From: DASRDE01 sp035652755
Lineage (GTDB): Bacteria > Vulcanimicrobiota > Vulcanimicrobiia > Vulcanimicrobiales > Vulcanimicrobiaceae
Assembly: GCA_035652755.1 (NCBI GenBank)
Contig: DASRDE010000025.1
Location: 1 to 37,388, forward strand
DNA length: 37,388 bases
Direction: 5' to 3'
Part shown: piece by piece, positions 24,049 through 32,166 of the stretch
Numbering within the stretch: the first letter of the stretch is position 1
Layout: each line of letters opens with the position of its first letter
The notes under the pieces: model-generated
Told to the model about the DNA's origin: nothing
What the model saw: the letters and a program-made list of their open reading frames with translations, nothing else
The model's database searches: none
Made by a program: the position numbers and the translations under genes

Positions 24049-24435
24049 GTGATTCGACCGATCGCGCTGGCCCTGGCGGCGGTGCTCGCCGCACCGTCGG
24101 TAGCGGGCGCGCAGCAAACGTCCTGCACCGGCTGCGCCATCGCGAATGCTCAAGCGGCCGCGCAGATGCGCGCCAATCAGGCCATCGTGCAGAGCACGCT
24201 TCAGAATACACTCAACGCCCAGCTCCAAAACCAGGCGTCGTCGCTCCAGACCCAGGCGCTGCTGCGCTCGCTTCAGCAGGCGAACGCGCTGACGGCCGGC
24301 ACCCAAGCGCTCCAGCAGCTGCTCATCCTCGAGCAACTGCAATTGCTCCAACTTCAGCAACGCTCCGCCAAGGGGTCCAAGAAGAGCGCTCCGGCCAAGG
24401 GGCCGGGGGCCCAGGGCACCTCGACGCCGCGCTAA
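24049..24435 (+). CDS. Small secreted Gln/Leu-rich protein
   Basis: A 128-residue protein with a signal peptide (to about SVAGAQQ). The mature protein starts with TSCTGCAIANAQ, containing a CxxC. A long helical, Gln-, Leu- and Ala-rich region follows (QNTLNAQLQNQASSLQTQAL and onward), with amphipathic periodicity, and the tail is Lys/Pro/Gly-rich. No known domain recognised. The start is set by AGGAGG at 24037-24042. It is likely translated from the end of the moaA transcript. The composition suggests a coiled-coil or self-assembling extracellular protein, which is inference only. Confidence 0.65.
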   Translation: MIRPIALALAAVLAAPSVAGAQQTSCTGCAIANAQAAAQMRANQAIVQSTLQNTLNAQLQNQASSLQTQALLRSLQQANALTAGTQALQQLLILEQLQLLQLQQRSAKGSKKSAPAKGPGAQGTSTPR

Positions 24436-24504
24436 AGCCGGGCCGACAGGCGACCGTCACAGCCCACCGAAGTTGGCCGTTACCTGGCAAAGGGGGGCCG
24501 AAGA

Positions 24505-25026
24505 GTGGAGCAGGTCTACCTCACCGCCACGGGGGCCGAAGCGGCCCATGCCAGAGTGGAGCTCCTGGTACGCGAGCATCAAACCAAACTTGCGCGCTAC
24601 GTGCGCCGCATGGTCGGGGATGCCGACGTGGCAATGGACATTGCTCAAGATGTGTTCTTCGCGGCATACCGCACGCTGAAGGCGGACCCGTCGCGGCCTT
24701 TAACGGCCGGGTGGCTCTATAAAACGGCGACGAACACCTCGATCTCGTACCTTCGGAGGCGCAAAATTCTTCGGTTCCTGCCCTTGGATCGCGACCAGGA
24801 CGTGCGCGCGCTGCGCATCGACGAGCGCAGTGCGTCGTCGATCGATCTGCAGCACGCGATGCAGCGTCTGCCCGCGGATCAATCCGCTGCCCTGATGCTC
24901 ACGACGTACGCGGGCTACTCCTCGCAAGAGGCCGCCGGTATTTTGGGAACGACCGCCGACGCGGTGCGTCAGCGCGTCTGCCGCGCGATGCGTACGCTGC
25001 GCGTCGTCATGTCGGAGCGCGCGTGA
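24505..25026 (+). CDS. ECF-type RNA polymerase sigma factor
   Basis: The 173-residue protein has sigma region 2 (about 18-85: LVREHQTKLARYVRRMVGDADVAMDIAQDVFFAAYRTL) and region 4 (about 115-170: HAMQRLPADQSAALMLTTYAGYSSQEAAGILGTTADAVRQRVCRAMRTL). There is no region 1 or 3, as expected for group 4 (ECF) sigma factors. The GTG start follows a G-rich stretch (about 24491-24497). The stop overlaps the next GTG in a GTGA, and that gene encodes a membrane anti-sigma factor, its likely partner. The trigger is unknown. The 69-base upstream gap shows no ECF promoter I can assign. Confidence 0.93.
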   Translation: MEQVYLTATGAEAAHARVELLVREHQTKLARYVRRMVGDADVAMDIAQDVFFAAYRTLKADPSRPLTAGWLYKTATNTSISYLRRRKILRFLPLDRDQDVRALRIDERSASSIDLQHAMQRLPADQSAALMLTTYAGYSSQEAAGILGTTADAVRQRVCRAMRTLRVVMSERA

Positions 25027-26048
25027 AGAAAGAGCACCAGCGCATCGAGGTGCTCGCCGGCGCGATCGCGATCGGCGAGGCGACCGACGACGAACGGCGG
25101 ATGTACCGCGAGCATCTCTCGCAGTGCGCGGAGTGTTTGCGCGCGCTCGGGGGCGAGCGCGAAATCGAACGGGTCGCGCAGACCGTGGTTCAAGCGCGCG
25201 AGAGCGAGATTTGGCAGCCGCAGCTCGGCGACGTCGTTCGAACGCGGTCGAATCGCCGCGCGCAGTCGATCCGTCACGTCGTCAGCGTGCTGGCGGCGTG
25301 TCTTCTTGTCGCGTTCGGCGTTCGGGTAGCGGTCTCCAGCGGCGTGCTGCGCGTCGGAGCGCCGCCGGCCGTGCACGAACCCGCGACGTCCGCGTTCCGC
25401 ATCTCGCTGGAAACCAAACGCGACGCCGCGCCCGCGCCGGTCCCCGTGCGGGTGGCGCAGCCTCGTCTCGAGGTCGTGCACAACGTCGTTCAGCTCGCGC
25501 GAGCGCCCGTCGCCGCTGCCCCAGCTCCCGCGCAGCCAAAACCCGAGAATTCGCCCTCGCAGATCGTGGCGATCACGGTTCATCCCGACATGGTGCCCAA
25601 GCAAAGTGCCGCGGCGCGCTCCGACGTGCCCATTTGGCGCCGCGACGTTCCGTTGTGGCATACCGTGGCGCGTACGACGACGACCTCACTGAGCGAAACC
25701 GCACCCGGCACCTTCGCGCAGCGTGCCGAGTCGATTCGGATGCTGCGGCCCGACGTCGTTCACGATGCGTACCCGATCGGCGGAGAAACGGCCATCAATC
25801 CGCAGCCGCCCGTCAACGCCTACGAGGAGAGCGCGGAAGGAACGACCGTTTTTGAAGTCCTCGTCGACGAGCAGGGAAATCCGACGAAGTGCTTGGTCAC
25901 GCGGTCATCCGGATACGGGATCTTGGACGACTCCGTCTGCAAAGCGGCAATGCGCGCCAAGTATTCGCCCAAGACGATCGACGGCCGCGCCGTCGCCGGC
26001 ATCTATCACGACGCGTTCACGTTCCGCGTCAGCATGGACGACCACTAG
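25023..26048 (+). CDS. Transmembrane zinc-finger anti-sigma factor with TonB-type C-terminal domain
   Basis: The 341-residue protein starts at GTG, overlapping the sigma stop by four bases. The N-terminal cytoplasmic part has the ZAS-type motif HLSQCAEC (H31, C35, C38). One membrane segment lies at about 84-105 (VVSVLAACLLVAFGVRVAV). A Pro/Ala/Val-rich extracytoplasmic linker runs to about 230. The last 90 residues resemble a TonB C-terminal domain: NPQPPVNAYEE, then TTVFEVLVDEQGNPTKCLVTRSSGYGILDDSVCKAAMRAKYSP, ending FTFRVSM. Two cysteines in that domain could form a disulfide. TonB domains normally contact outer-membrane receptors or mediate protein contacts. Here the domain may be the signal receiver for the sigma factor. 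Confidence 0.85.
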   Translation: MKKEHQRIEVLAGAIAIGEATDDERRMYREHLSQCAECLRALGGEREIERVAQTVVQARESEIWQPQLGDVVRTRSNRRAQSIRHVVSVLAACLLVAFGVRVAVSSGVLRVGAPPAVHEPATSAFRISLETKRDAAPAPVPVRVAQPRLEVVHNVVQLARAPVAAAPAPAQPKPENSPSQIVAITVHPDMVPKQSAAARSDVPIWRRDVPLWHTVARTTTTSLSETAPGTFAQRAESIRMLRPDVVHDAYPIGGETAINPQPPVNAYEESAEGTTVFEVLVDEQGNPTKCLVTRSSGYGILDDSVCKAAMRAKYSPKTIDGRAVAGIYHDAFTFRVSMDDH

Positions 26049-26072
26049 CGCCCCACGTGTGCGCGGGCCGGT

Positions 26073-26567
26073 TCAGTCGATCGACTTGCGGAAAAAGGCG
26101 AGCATCTTGGTCGGCTCGGGCATGATGCGGAACTCTTCGAAGCCCCATTCTTTGGCCTGACGCAGCGCCTTTTGCGCCTTCATCGGTAACAGAAAGGTGA
26201 GCGTGCGCACGTTGCGTTTGCCGGCGATTTTCTGTACCTCGGCGACGAGCTGATTGCCGACCTCGGCGGGAGCGCCCGAACGCGTGCGAAGCCCCTCCAT
26301 CATCGCCACGTCCATGCCGTTCGCTGCTTCGGGATCGTTGTAGCCGGGCGGAAAGGCGAAGACGAGCTGAACCATTCCCAGCAATCCGGTTTCGTCTTCG
26401 GCCACGAGTACGACGCGGCGCCCGGCTTGCTGTTCGGCGAGCCAACGCGCGACGCGCTGTTCCCACGTTTCGCGCTGCGGCGGCTGTCCGGCGACGACGC
26501 CGTCGCGGACGAGACGCGCCGCGTCGCTTTGCTGACCGAAGCGAATGAAGATCTTTCGGGCGGCCAC
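26073..26567 (-). CDS. GNAT-family N-acetyltransferase
   Basis: A 164-residue protein read from a GTG at 26567 (VAARKIFIRFGQQSDAARL). The open frame continues further but overlaps the divergent cytochrome c gene. GNAT features are the N-terminal strand-helix (IFIRFGQQSDAARLVRDG), a central VVLVAEDETGLLGMVQLVF strand pair, and the acetyl-CoA helix region APAEVGNQLVAEVQK, where the usual Q/RxxGxG/A loop is degenerate. The C-terminal GFEEFRIMPEPTKMLAFFRK is typical. The acceptor substrate is unknown. No Shine-Dalgarno was seen, so the start is tentative. Confidence 0.75.
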   Translation of the reverse strand: MAARKIFIRFGQQSDAARLVRDGVVAGQPPQRETWEQRVARWLAEQQAGRRVVLVAEDETGLLGMVQLVFAFPPGYNDPEAANGMDVAMMEGLRTRSGAPAEVGNQLVAEVQKIAGKRNVRTLTFLLPMKAQKALRQAKEWGFEEFRIMPEPTKMLAFFRKSID

Positions 26568-26623
26568 GCCGCACAGGTTACGCCAAGTGAGGGGAAACGC
26601 CCCCTTTGGGGAAATTGCGCGCC

Positions 26624-26968
26624 ATGCGGGCTCGCGCAATTCAATGGATGACGGCTCTGGCGGCGCTCGTTGCCGCGTCGGGATGCGCACGGCATACCAC
26701 TGCAGCGCCCGGCACGCGCGCGTATTCCGATGCGGCGCTGCAGCGGGGCAAGCAAATCTATGCGCGGGAATGTGCCGCGTGCCACGGACCGCAAGGCGCC
26801 GGCACGCAGATCGCGCCCACGCCGTTGCGGAACATCGCGGCGCGGCGTACGTTCGGCAGCGTGCGGGCGGTCGTGCTCGATCCGCGCCCGCCAATGCCCA
26901 AACTCTATCCGAGCCGGCTCACGCGCGGCCAAGTGGACGACGTGAGCGCCTACGTCGAAAACCTGTAA
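26624..26968 (+). CDS. Lipoprotein cytochrome c (single heme)
   Basis: The 114-residue protein starts with a lipoprotein signal peptide whose lipobox VAASGC places the lipidated cysteine at C21. The heme motif is CAACH (C50-H54), and M91 in RPPMPKLYP is the likely distal ligand. The C-terminal helix LTRGQVDDVSAYVENL is the class I cytochrome c hallmark. It should carry electrons on the outer face of the membrane. A TTG at 26606 could add six residues. It is followed 14 bases later by the photolyase, with which it shares no obvious function. Confidence 0.88.
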   Translation: MRARAIQWMTALAALVAASGCARHTTAAPGTRAYSDAALQRGKQIYARECAACHGPQGAGTQIAPTPLRNIAARRTFGSVRAVVLDPRPPMPKLYPSRLTRGQVDDVSAYVENL

Positions 26969-26982
26969 GTGAAAACGCGGTA

Positions 26983-28410
26983 GTGGCGCGCGCCGTCTTT
27001 AGGTTCACGCGCGATCTTCGTTTGGGCGATCACGCAGGGCTCGCGGCTGCAGCGGGCATCGGGGAGGTCGTTCCGGTCCTCGTCGTCGATCGGGCGCTCG
27101 AAAACCGTCTGCGCGCATCTCCGCGCCGCGCGCACGCCTATTGCTCGGCGGTCGCGTCGCTCGATCGATCGCTGCGCGAGCGCGGATCCGCGCTCATCGT
27201 GCGGCGAGGGCCCGCGGGAGCGGCACTCAAACAGCTCGCCCGAGCGGCCGGCGCATCGGGCGTCGTGTGGAGCGCGAGCTTCGACGCCGCCGGAATCGAA
27301 GCGGATCGGCGCCTGCAATCCGAACTCGAAGAGGCGGGCTTGCGTGCATTGGCCGTCCACGACGCGCCCGCGATCGCGCCTGAGGAAAGCACCGCGGCGC
27401 GGCCGTCGGCCGGCGACGGCTATCGCGCGTTCGTGCCGTACCACGACGTGTGGAAGCGTTTGGAACCGGTCTCGTACGAGATTCCGCTGCTGCTCGCGTT
27501 TGCCAAAACGCAGTTTGAGAGCGAACGGCTTCCGCAAGCCGGTGACTTCGGCGATGTCGCTCCGGCGCCGCCGATGGGCGAAGCGCTCGCGTCCGAACGT
27601 CTCGAGCGATTTATCAGCGGGGCCGGCCTGCAGTACGCGCTGACCGTGAACGTACCGGCCGACGATCGCACCTCGCATTTGGGCGCCGATCTCTCGCTGG
27701 GCACGATCGCCGCGCGGACCGTCGTGCGTACCGCGCGCAGCAGAATGGACGATCCGTTTCTGCTTGCCGAAGAGCGCGGTTCGCTCAAGCATTTCCTGCG
27801 CTCGCTCGCGATGCGCGATTTCTTTCTGCAGCTCGGGTGGTACAATCCGCAGACGCGCGAGCGTCCGCTGCAGGAGAAGATGCAGTCGTTCGCGTTTGCC
27901 CGCAAGCATCCGGCGTTGGACGCCTGGCGCGCGGGGAGGACCGGCTATCCGCTCGTCGACGCAGGAATGCGGCAACTGCGCGATACGGGGTGGATGCATC
28001 CCCACGTGCGCGCCATTGCGGCGGCGTTTCTGTGCTTCGATTTAGGCGTTGATTGGCGCACCGGAATGGCCGAATGGGATCGCCTGCTCGTCGAAGACGA
28101 GCCCGCGCTGGCCGTCGGCAACTGGCAATGGATCGCCGGCGTCGGTGCCGATATGGCCGCCTATCCGCGCATCTACAATCCGATCAAGCAGCTGCGCCGT
28201 TTCGACCCTGCGGGAGCCTACGTCAAACGGTGGATTCCCGAATTAGCTCACCTGCCTGCCGCTGCGATCGTCGCGGGAAGCTCGCCGGCAAGTGCGCAGA
28301 TCGAGCTGCCGTTATTTGCGGCCGACGCTTATCCGCAGCCCGTCGTCGATCACGACGTCGCGGCGCGCGCGTTCCTCGCGCGGTATCAGGCCTTCGTCGC
28401 CGGCCGCTAA
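26983..28410 (+). CDS. Deoxyribodipyrimidine photolyase
   Basis: The 475-residue cryptochrome/photolyase protein starts at GTG; the upstream open frame overlaps the cytochrome gene and is not counted. The N-terminal alpha/beta antenna domain has VFRFTRDLRLGDHAGL. The FAD-binding helical domain has GYPLVDAGMRQLRDTGWMHPHVR, then NWQWIAGVGADMAAYPRIYNP and the C-terminal FDPAGAYVKRWIPEL. These match class I CPD photolyases, which split UV-induced pyrimidine dimers with blue light. Its last four bases overlap the end of the convergent zinc-ribbon gene. Confidence 0.93.
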   Translation: MARAVFRFTRDLRLGDHAGLAAAAGIGEVVPVLVVDRALENRLRASPRRAHAYCSAVASLDRSLRERGSALIVRRGPAGAALKQLARAAGASGVVWSASFDAAGIEADRRLQSELEEAGLRALAVHDAPAIAPEESTAARPSAGDGYRAFVPYHDVWKRLEPVSYEIPLLLAFAKTQFESERLPQAGDFGDVAPAPPMGEALASERLERFISGAGLQYALTVNVPADDRTSHLGADLSLGTIAARTVVRTARSRMDDPFLLAEERGSLKHFLRSLAMRDFFLQLGWYNPQTRERPLQEKMQSFAFARKHPALDAWRAGRTGYPLVDAGMRQLRDTGWMHPHVRAIAAAFLCFDLGVDWRTGMAEWDRLLVEDEPALAVGNWQWIAGVGADMAAYPRIYNPIKQLRRFDPAGAYVKRWIPELAHLPAAAIVAGSSPASAQIELPLFAADAYPQPVVDHDVAARAFLARYQAFVAGR

Positions 28411-29024
28411 GCGGCGGGCATCCGTTCGTCGAGCCAATCGGAGATGATCGGCACGCGAACCTCGTCGCCGTGCCAGGCTTTAATTCCGTAGAAGACGCTC
28501 AGCACGATGAAGATCGGAAGCATGACCGCGAGCACGAATCCGGAGCTCCAGCCAAGCGGAGTCAGATTGACGAACGGAATGCGGTCGATGAACGAAAGCA
28601 GCGCGTAGAATCCGTACATCCCGAAGTTGAATCCCAGCGCTTGATAGGCGTGCTTGCGAAGCCCGCGCGATTGTTTGCGATCGAAGAGCGAGAGCAGCGC
28701 GAGCGGCCAGACGGGATAGCCCAGCGCGACGAGCGCGCGCTGTTCGGGCGAATCGCTGACCTGCGCCACGGTCGCGCTGGCGCGCGGTGCGGGCTGTTGC
28801 GCCTGCTGATATTGCGCCGCCCCGGGTTGACGCCACCACTGCTCGGACGCCGGAGGAACCTCGCCTGCCATGGCCTTCTTCGTGCCCGTGGCTGCGTCGA
28901 TTTTCGCCGCCAGGCGGCAGCTGGGGCAGGTCCCGGCCTCGTCGCGGCAGGTCGCGCAAATCGGTTTTCCGCAGTCGATGCACTTTGCGACTGACGGCAC
29001 GTTTGAATGGAAGTAACAGTCCAC
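28407..29024 (-). CDS. B-box-like zinc-finger DUF4870 membrane protein
   Basis: A 205-residue protein starting at GTG with GGGGG seven bases upstream. Residues 1-40 hold a zinc-finger-like cluster: CxxH at C3-H6, then C15/C18, C23/C26 and C33/C36. A Gln/Pro-rich linker runs to about 85. The rest has three likely membrane segments: about 100-115 (LGYPVWPLALLSLF), 130-150 (NFGMYGFYALLSF) and 160-185 (GFVLAVMLPIFIVLSVFY). RKHAYQALGFNFGMY is the DUF4870/TMEM-like signature. The function is unknown. It is divergent from the ABC exporter gene. Confidence 0.78.
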   Translation of the reverse strand: MDCYFHSNVPSVAKCIDCGKPICATCRDEAGTCPSCRLAAKIDAATGTKKAMAGEVPPASEQWWRQPGAAQYQQAQQPAPRASATVAQVSDSPEQRALVALGYPVWPLALLSLFDRKQSRGLRKHAYQALGFNFGMYGFYALLSFIDRIPFVNLTPLGWSSGFVLAVMLPIFIVLSVFYGIKAWHGDEVRVPIISDWLDERMPAA

Positions 29025-29110
29025 GTTCGATCCCCCGGGATGCCTTTTGCTCTCATGTACCGTGCGCCCCCCGAGAGGTTTCAGCGCGCGGCGGCCGCAA
29101 GCGAACCGCG

Positions 29111-30841
29111 ATGACCCAGCGCCAAACAGCGTTACGTATCGCGGGCGACGCGCGGCCGTACTATCCCAGGCTTGCGCTGGCCATCGTCCTGGGCACCGTG
29201 GGCGGCCTGACGAATCTGGCTCCGGCGCTCATGTTCGGCCAGATCATGAACCGCGTCATCGTCAGCCGCCAGCCCGATCTGCGCTATCTCTACGTCGCCC
29301 TGGTAACAATTTTCTGCGCCATCCTGCTCGGCGCGCTGGCCACGTACGGGCAATCGTATTGGATGGCCTGGAGCGGCCAGCACTTGATCGCCCGCATGCG
29401 GGCGCGCTTGTTCGAGCGCATTCTGCGCTTGCCGCTCGGGGAGTTTGCAAAATGGCGCCCGGGCGATTTAATCTCGCGCTTCAACAGCGATCTGCAGATC
29501 ATGACCGACGCCGTCACCGTGTCGCTTCCGCAGCTGTACAACAATATCGTCACCTTCGTCTCGTCGCTGGCGGCGATGATCGTGATCGACTGGCTGCTGA
29601 CCTGCTCGCTGATCGTCGTCGCGCCGATCGTCTCTATTGCGGTCTCGCGCTTTCAACGGCTGATCGCCGGCAGCACGCAGCACACGCAGCACCGCATCGC
29701 CGAGCTGTCGTCCACGCTGACCGAGGCGCTCACCGGCCAGCGCATCGTCAAGGCGTTCGGGCGGGAAGACTACGAGGCGGCGCGTTTTCGCAAACGCAAC
29801 GACGAGTACTTCGGCGACTACATGAAGCTCACGCAGTTCATCCAGACGCAGCCGCTGGTGCTCTCGGTGCTGATGTCGAGCGCGATCGTAGCGATCATTT
29901 GGCTCTCCACGCGCGAAGTGGTCGTGCATCGCCTCGACGTCGGCAAACTGATGGCCTACTGGGCGCTCCTCGTGAACCTGATCAATCCGATGAACCGCTT
30001 TGCCGCGTTCGTCGCGGAGATCAGCCGCGCGGTCGTGGGCGCCGGCCGCGTCTACGAAATCTTGGATCTCTCGGAAGAGCGCGCGGATCGGCCCGGTGCG
30101 CTGCCGCTGCACAACGTCCGCGGCGAGATCGCCTTCGAGCACGTCGACTTCGCTTACGAGAGCGGCGAGGGTCCCGTGCTCCGGGACTTGGACGTCGTCA
30201 TCCGCGCGGGCGAGATCGTCGCGCTCGTCGGGCCTTCCGGGGCGGGAAAGACGACGATCGTCAATCTGGTGCCGCGCTTTTACGAACCTCAGCACGGCCG
30301 CATTACGATCGACGGCGTCGACATCGCGCACGTCCGGCTGGCGGACTTGCGCGCGGCGATCGGCATCGTGCCGCAGGAAGCGCAGCTCTTCCGGGGTTCG
30401 ATCGCCGAGAACATCCGGTACGGGCGTTTGGAAGCGACGGATGAAGAAGTGCGGGCGGCCGCGCGCGAGGCAAACGCGGAAGAGTTCATTCTCGGCTTCC
30501 CCGACGGCTACGCGACCGAGGTCGGCGAGCGCGGCACGCGGCTCTCCGGCGGCCAGCGTCAGCGGGTCGCGATCGCCCGCGCCATCCTGCGGGATCCGCG
30601 GATCCTCATCTTGGACGAGGCGACCAGCGCGCTGGACACGCACTCCGAAGCGCTGATCGAACAGGCCTTGGACCGCCTGCTGCCGGGGCGCACGACGCTG
30701 ATCATCGCCCACCGCCTTTCGACGATCCGGCGGGCGCACACGATTCTGTATATCGACGGCGGCCGCGTCGTCGAAACCGGCTCGCACGAAGCGCTGCTCT
30801 CCAAGGGCGGCGCGTACGCGCGCCTTCACGCCGCGACCTAG
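29111..30841 (+). CDS. ABC exporter, fused membrane and ATPase domains (MsbA-like)
   Basis: The 576-residue half-transporter has six membrane helices in about residues 15-310. The nucleotide-binding domain follows, with Walker A GPSGAGKTT, Q-loop IVPQEAQLF, signature LSGGQRQR, Walker B ILILDEATSALD and the H-loop AHRLS. It should work as a homodimer exporting lipids, drugs or peptides; the cargo is not evident. The start is the ATG at 29111. The frame is open well upstream, but that segment is antisense to the zinc-finger gene. A short AGTCTTT inverted repeat just after the stop is too small to be called a terminator. Confidence 0.93.
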   Translation: MTQRQTALRIAGDARPYYPRLALAIVLGTVGGLTNLAPALMFGQIMNRVIVSRQPDLRYLYVALVTIFCAILLGALATYGQSYWMAWSGQHLIARMRARLFERILRLPLGEFAKWRPGDLISRFNSDLQIMTDAVTVSLPQLYNNIVTFVSSLAAMIVIDWLLTCSLIVVAPIVSIAVSRFQRLIAGSTQHTQHRIAELSSTLTEALTGQRIVKAFGREDYEAARFRKRNDEYFGDYMKLTQFIQTQPLVLSVLMSSAIVAIIWLSTREVVVHRLDVGKLMAYWALLVNLINPMNRFAAFVAEISRAVVGAGRVYEILDLSEERADRPGALPLHNVRGEIAFEHVDFAYESGEGPVLRDLDVVIRAGEIVALVGPSGAGKTTIVNLVPRFYEPQHGRITIDGVDIAHVRLADLRAAIGIVPQEAQLFRGSIAENIRYGRLEATDEEVRAAAREANAEEFILGFPDGYATEVGERGTRLSGGQRQRVAIARAILRDPRILILDEATSALDTHSEALIEQALDRLLPGRTTLIIAHRLSTIRRAHTILYIDGGRVVETGSHEALLSKGGAYARLHAAT

Positions 30842-30935
30842 TCTTTACAAAGACTTATTTCCATCCCGGCGGCGGCCGGCACCCAAAGGCGGCTGGCAGT
30901 GAAGTCTTTGCTTGCTTCAGTCGATAGGAAATCTG

Positions 30936-31364
30936 ATGAACGACATCAGTGCCCTGGGCTTCGGCTCGACGGTCGATACGCTGAGCAATGCGCTGACCGG
31001 TGCGAATATGGCGCAGGACGCAATCTCCGCCAACATCGCCAACGCAAACACTCCGAATTACCATCGGCAAACGGTCTCTTTCAAGGACGCGCTCGCGGCT
31101 GCGGAGGGTTCTCCTGCCCCCAGCGACGAGCTCGCGATGGTAACGACCTCCGATCGCCAGATCGGGGGCACGCCGTCCGTGGTGCCGTTCGATCCGCAAG
31201 TGAGCGTCGATCAGACCGATCAGATGCGCGTCGACGGCAGCAACGTCGACATCGATCAGGAGACCGCGCAACTGGCTGAAAATTCCGGCTACTCGCAGAC
31301 GATGTCGCAGCTGCTGCAAGTGCAGTTCATGCGCCTGCGCGAAGCCGTTACGGAGCAACCCTAA
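30936..31364 (+). CDS. flgB: Flagellar basal-body rod protein FlgB
   Basis: The 142-residue protein starts at ATG 30936, with AGGA six bases upstream (30926-30929). Family features are the N-terminal helix LSNALTGANMAQDAISANIANANTPNYHRQTVSF, with the ANxxNxxTPxY rod signature, and the C-terminal helix that ends in VQFMRLREAVTE. FlgB is the innermost proximal rod protein. Its stop overlaps the flgC start as TAATG. The middle is short and variable, as usual. Confidence 0.93.
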   Translation: MNDISALGFGSTVDTLSNALTGANMAQDAISANIANANTPNYHRQTVSFKDALAAAEGSPAPSDELAMVTTSDRQIGGTPSVVPFDPQVSVDQTDQMRVDGSNVDIDQETAQLAENSGYSQTMSQLLQVQFMRLREAVTEQP

Positions 31365-31807
31365 TGGGCTTTTACAGTTCGGTCGAAATTAGCGCTTCCG
31401 GCCTGTCGGCCGAGCGTCTGGCGATGGACGTCATCGCGAACAACATCGCGAACGCCAACACCACGCGCACGCCGCAGGGGGGCCCGTTCAAGCGCCAACT
31501 CGTGATCTTCGCGCAAAAGGACGGCGGTGCCGCCGATGCATCGGACGGCGCCGACGGCTCGGGAGCGAGCGCGAGCGGCGGCGTGCAAGCCGTCGGCATC
31601 GCGCAGGACAACAGCCCCGACCGCATGGTCTTCGATCCGAGCAATCCCGACGCGGACGCGCGCGGGTACGTGCACTATCCCAACGTATCGATCGTCAAAG
31701 AAATGGTCGACATGATGGCCGCCTCGCGCGCCTATCAAGCCAACGTGTCCGCGATGCAAGAAGCGCGCACGATGACCAACTCCACCCTCAACCTGCTTCG
31801 CAGCTAA
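31364..31807 (+). CDS. flgC: Flagellar basal-body rod protein FlgC
   Basis: The 147-residue rod protein has the N-terminal SASGLSAERLAMDVIANNIANANTTRT motif and the C-terminal VHYPNVSIVKEMVDMMAASRAYQANVSAM, followed by TLNLLRS. These two ends form the coiled-coil D0 domain of rod proteins. A Gly/Ala/Ser/Asp-rich insert sits at about 55-75. The TAATG overlap with flgB suggests coupled translation. Confidence 0.94.
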   Translation: MGFYSSVEISASGLSAERLAMDVIANNIANANTTRTPQGGPFKRQLVIFAQKDGGAADASDGADGSGASASGGVQAVGIAQDNSPDRMVFDPSNPDADARGYVHYPNVSIVKEMVDMMAASRAYQANVSAMQEARTMTNSTLNLLRS

Positions 31808-31815
31808 GGAACTCG

Positions 31816-32154
31816 ATGGACATCAGCGCCACGTATCGCGCCGCTATGAGCAGCGCAATCCCCGGAACGTTCGTGCCCGACATCGGCGCCGCGCCCAAGA
31901 CCGATGTCATCCCGGGCGGCGGCGAGGCCCCCGGCGCCTCGTTCAAAGACACGGTCAAATCGTTCCTCGACGACGTCAACACGAAGGTGACGCAGTCGGA
32001 TCAGCTCTCGCGCGATCTCGCGACCGGGCGGACGAACGACGTCGGCAAGGTCGTCACGTCGGTCGAAGAGGCCAGTCTGGCGATGCAGTTCACGCTGGCG
32101 ATCCGCAACAAGCTGCTCGAGGCGTATACGACCGTTTCTCAAATGCAGATGTAG
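31816..32154 (+). CDS. fliE: Flagellar hook-basal body protein FliE
   Basis: The 112-residue protein carries the FliE C-terminal signature: SFKDTVKSFLDDVNTKVTQSDQLSRDLATG, then VVTSVEEASLAMQFTLAIRNKLLEAY and QMQM. FliE joins the rod to the MS ring. It completes a compact flgB-flgC-fliE operon. The usual next genes (fliF, fliG and so on) are absent here; a convergent non-flagellar gene follows 12 bases after the stop. Confidence 0.93.
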   Translation: MDISATYRAAMSSAIPGTFVPDIGAAPKTDVIPGGGEAPGASFKDTVKSFLDDVNTKVTQSDQLSRDLATGRTNDVGKVVTSVEEASLAMQFTLAIRNKLLEAYTTVSQMQM

Positions 32155-32166
32155 TAGTCGCGGACG

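Noticed and set aside
29468..30829. A 453-codon open frame antisense to the ABC exporter.
   Set aside because: It is a compositional shadow of a well-supported ABC transporter gene on the plus strand.
30840..30855. AGTCTTT-AC-AAAGACT inverted repeat after the ABC exporter gene.
   Set aside because: The stem is AT-rich and the loop of two bases is too tight; without a clear U-run it is not a convincing terminator.
30900..30927. A sigma-28-like promoter upstream of flgB (TGAAGTCT, 12-base spacer, GTCGATAG).
   Set aside because: The putative -10 overlaps the AGGA ribosome-binding site at 30926-30929, so the resulting mRNA would lose it. The match is also imperfect and the spacer is one base off.
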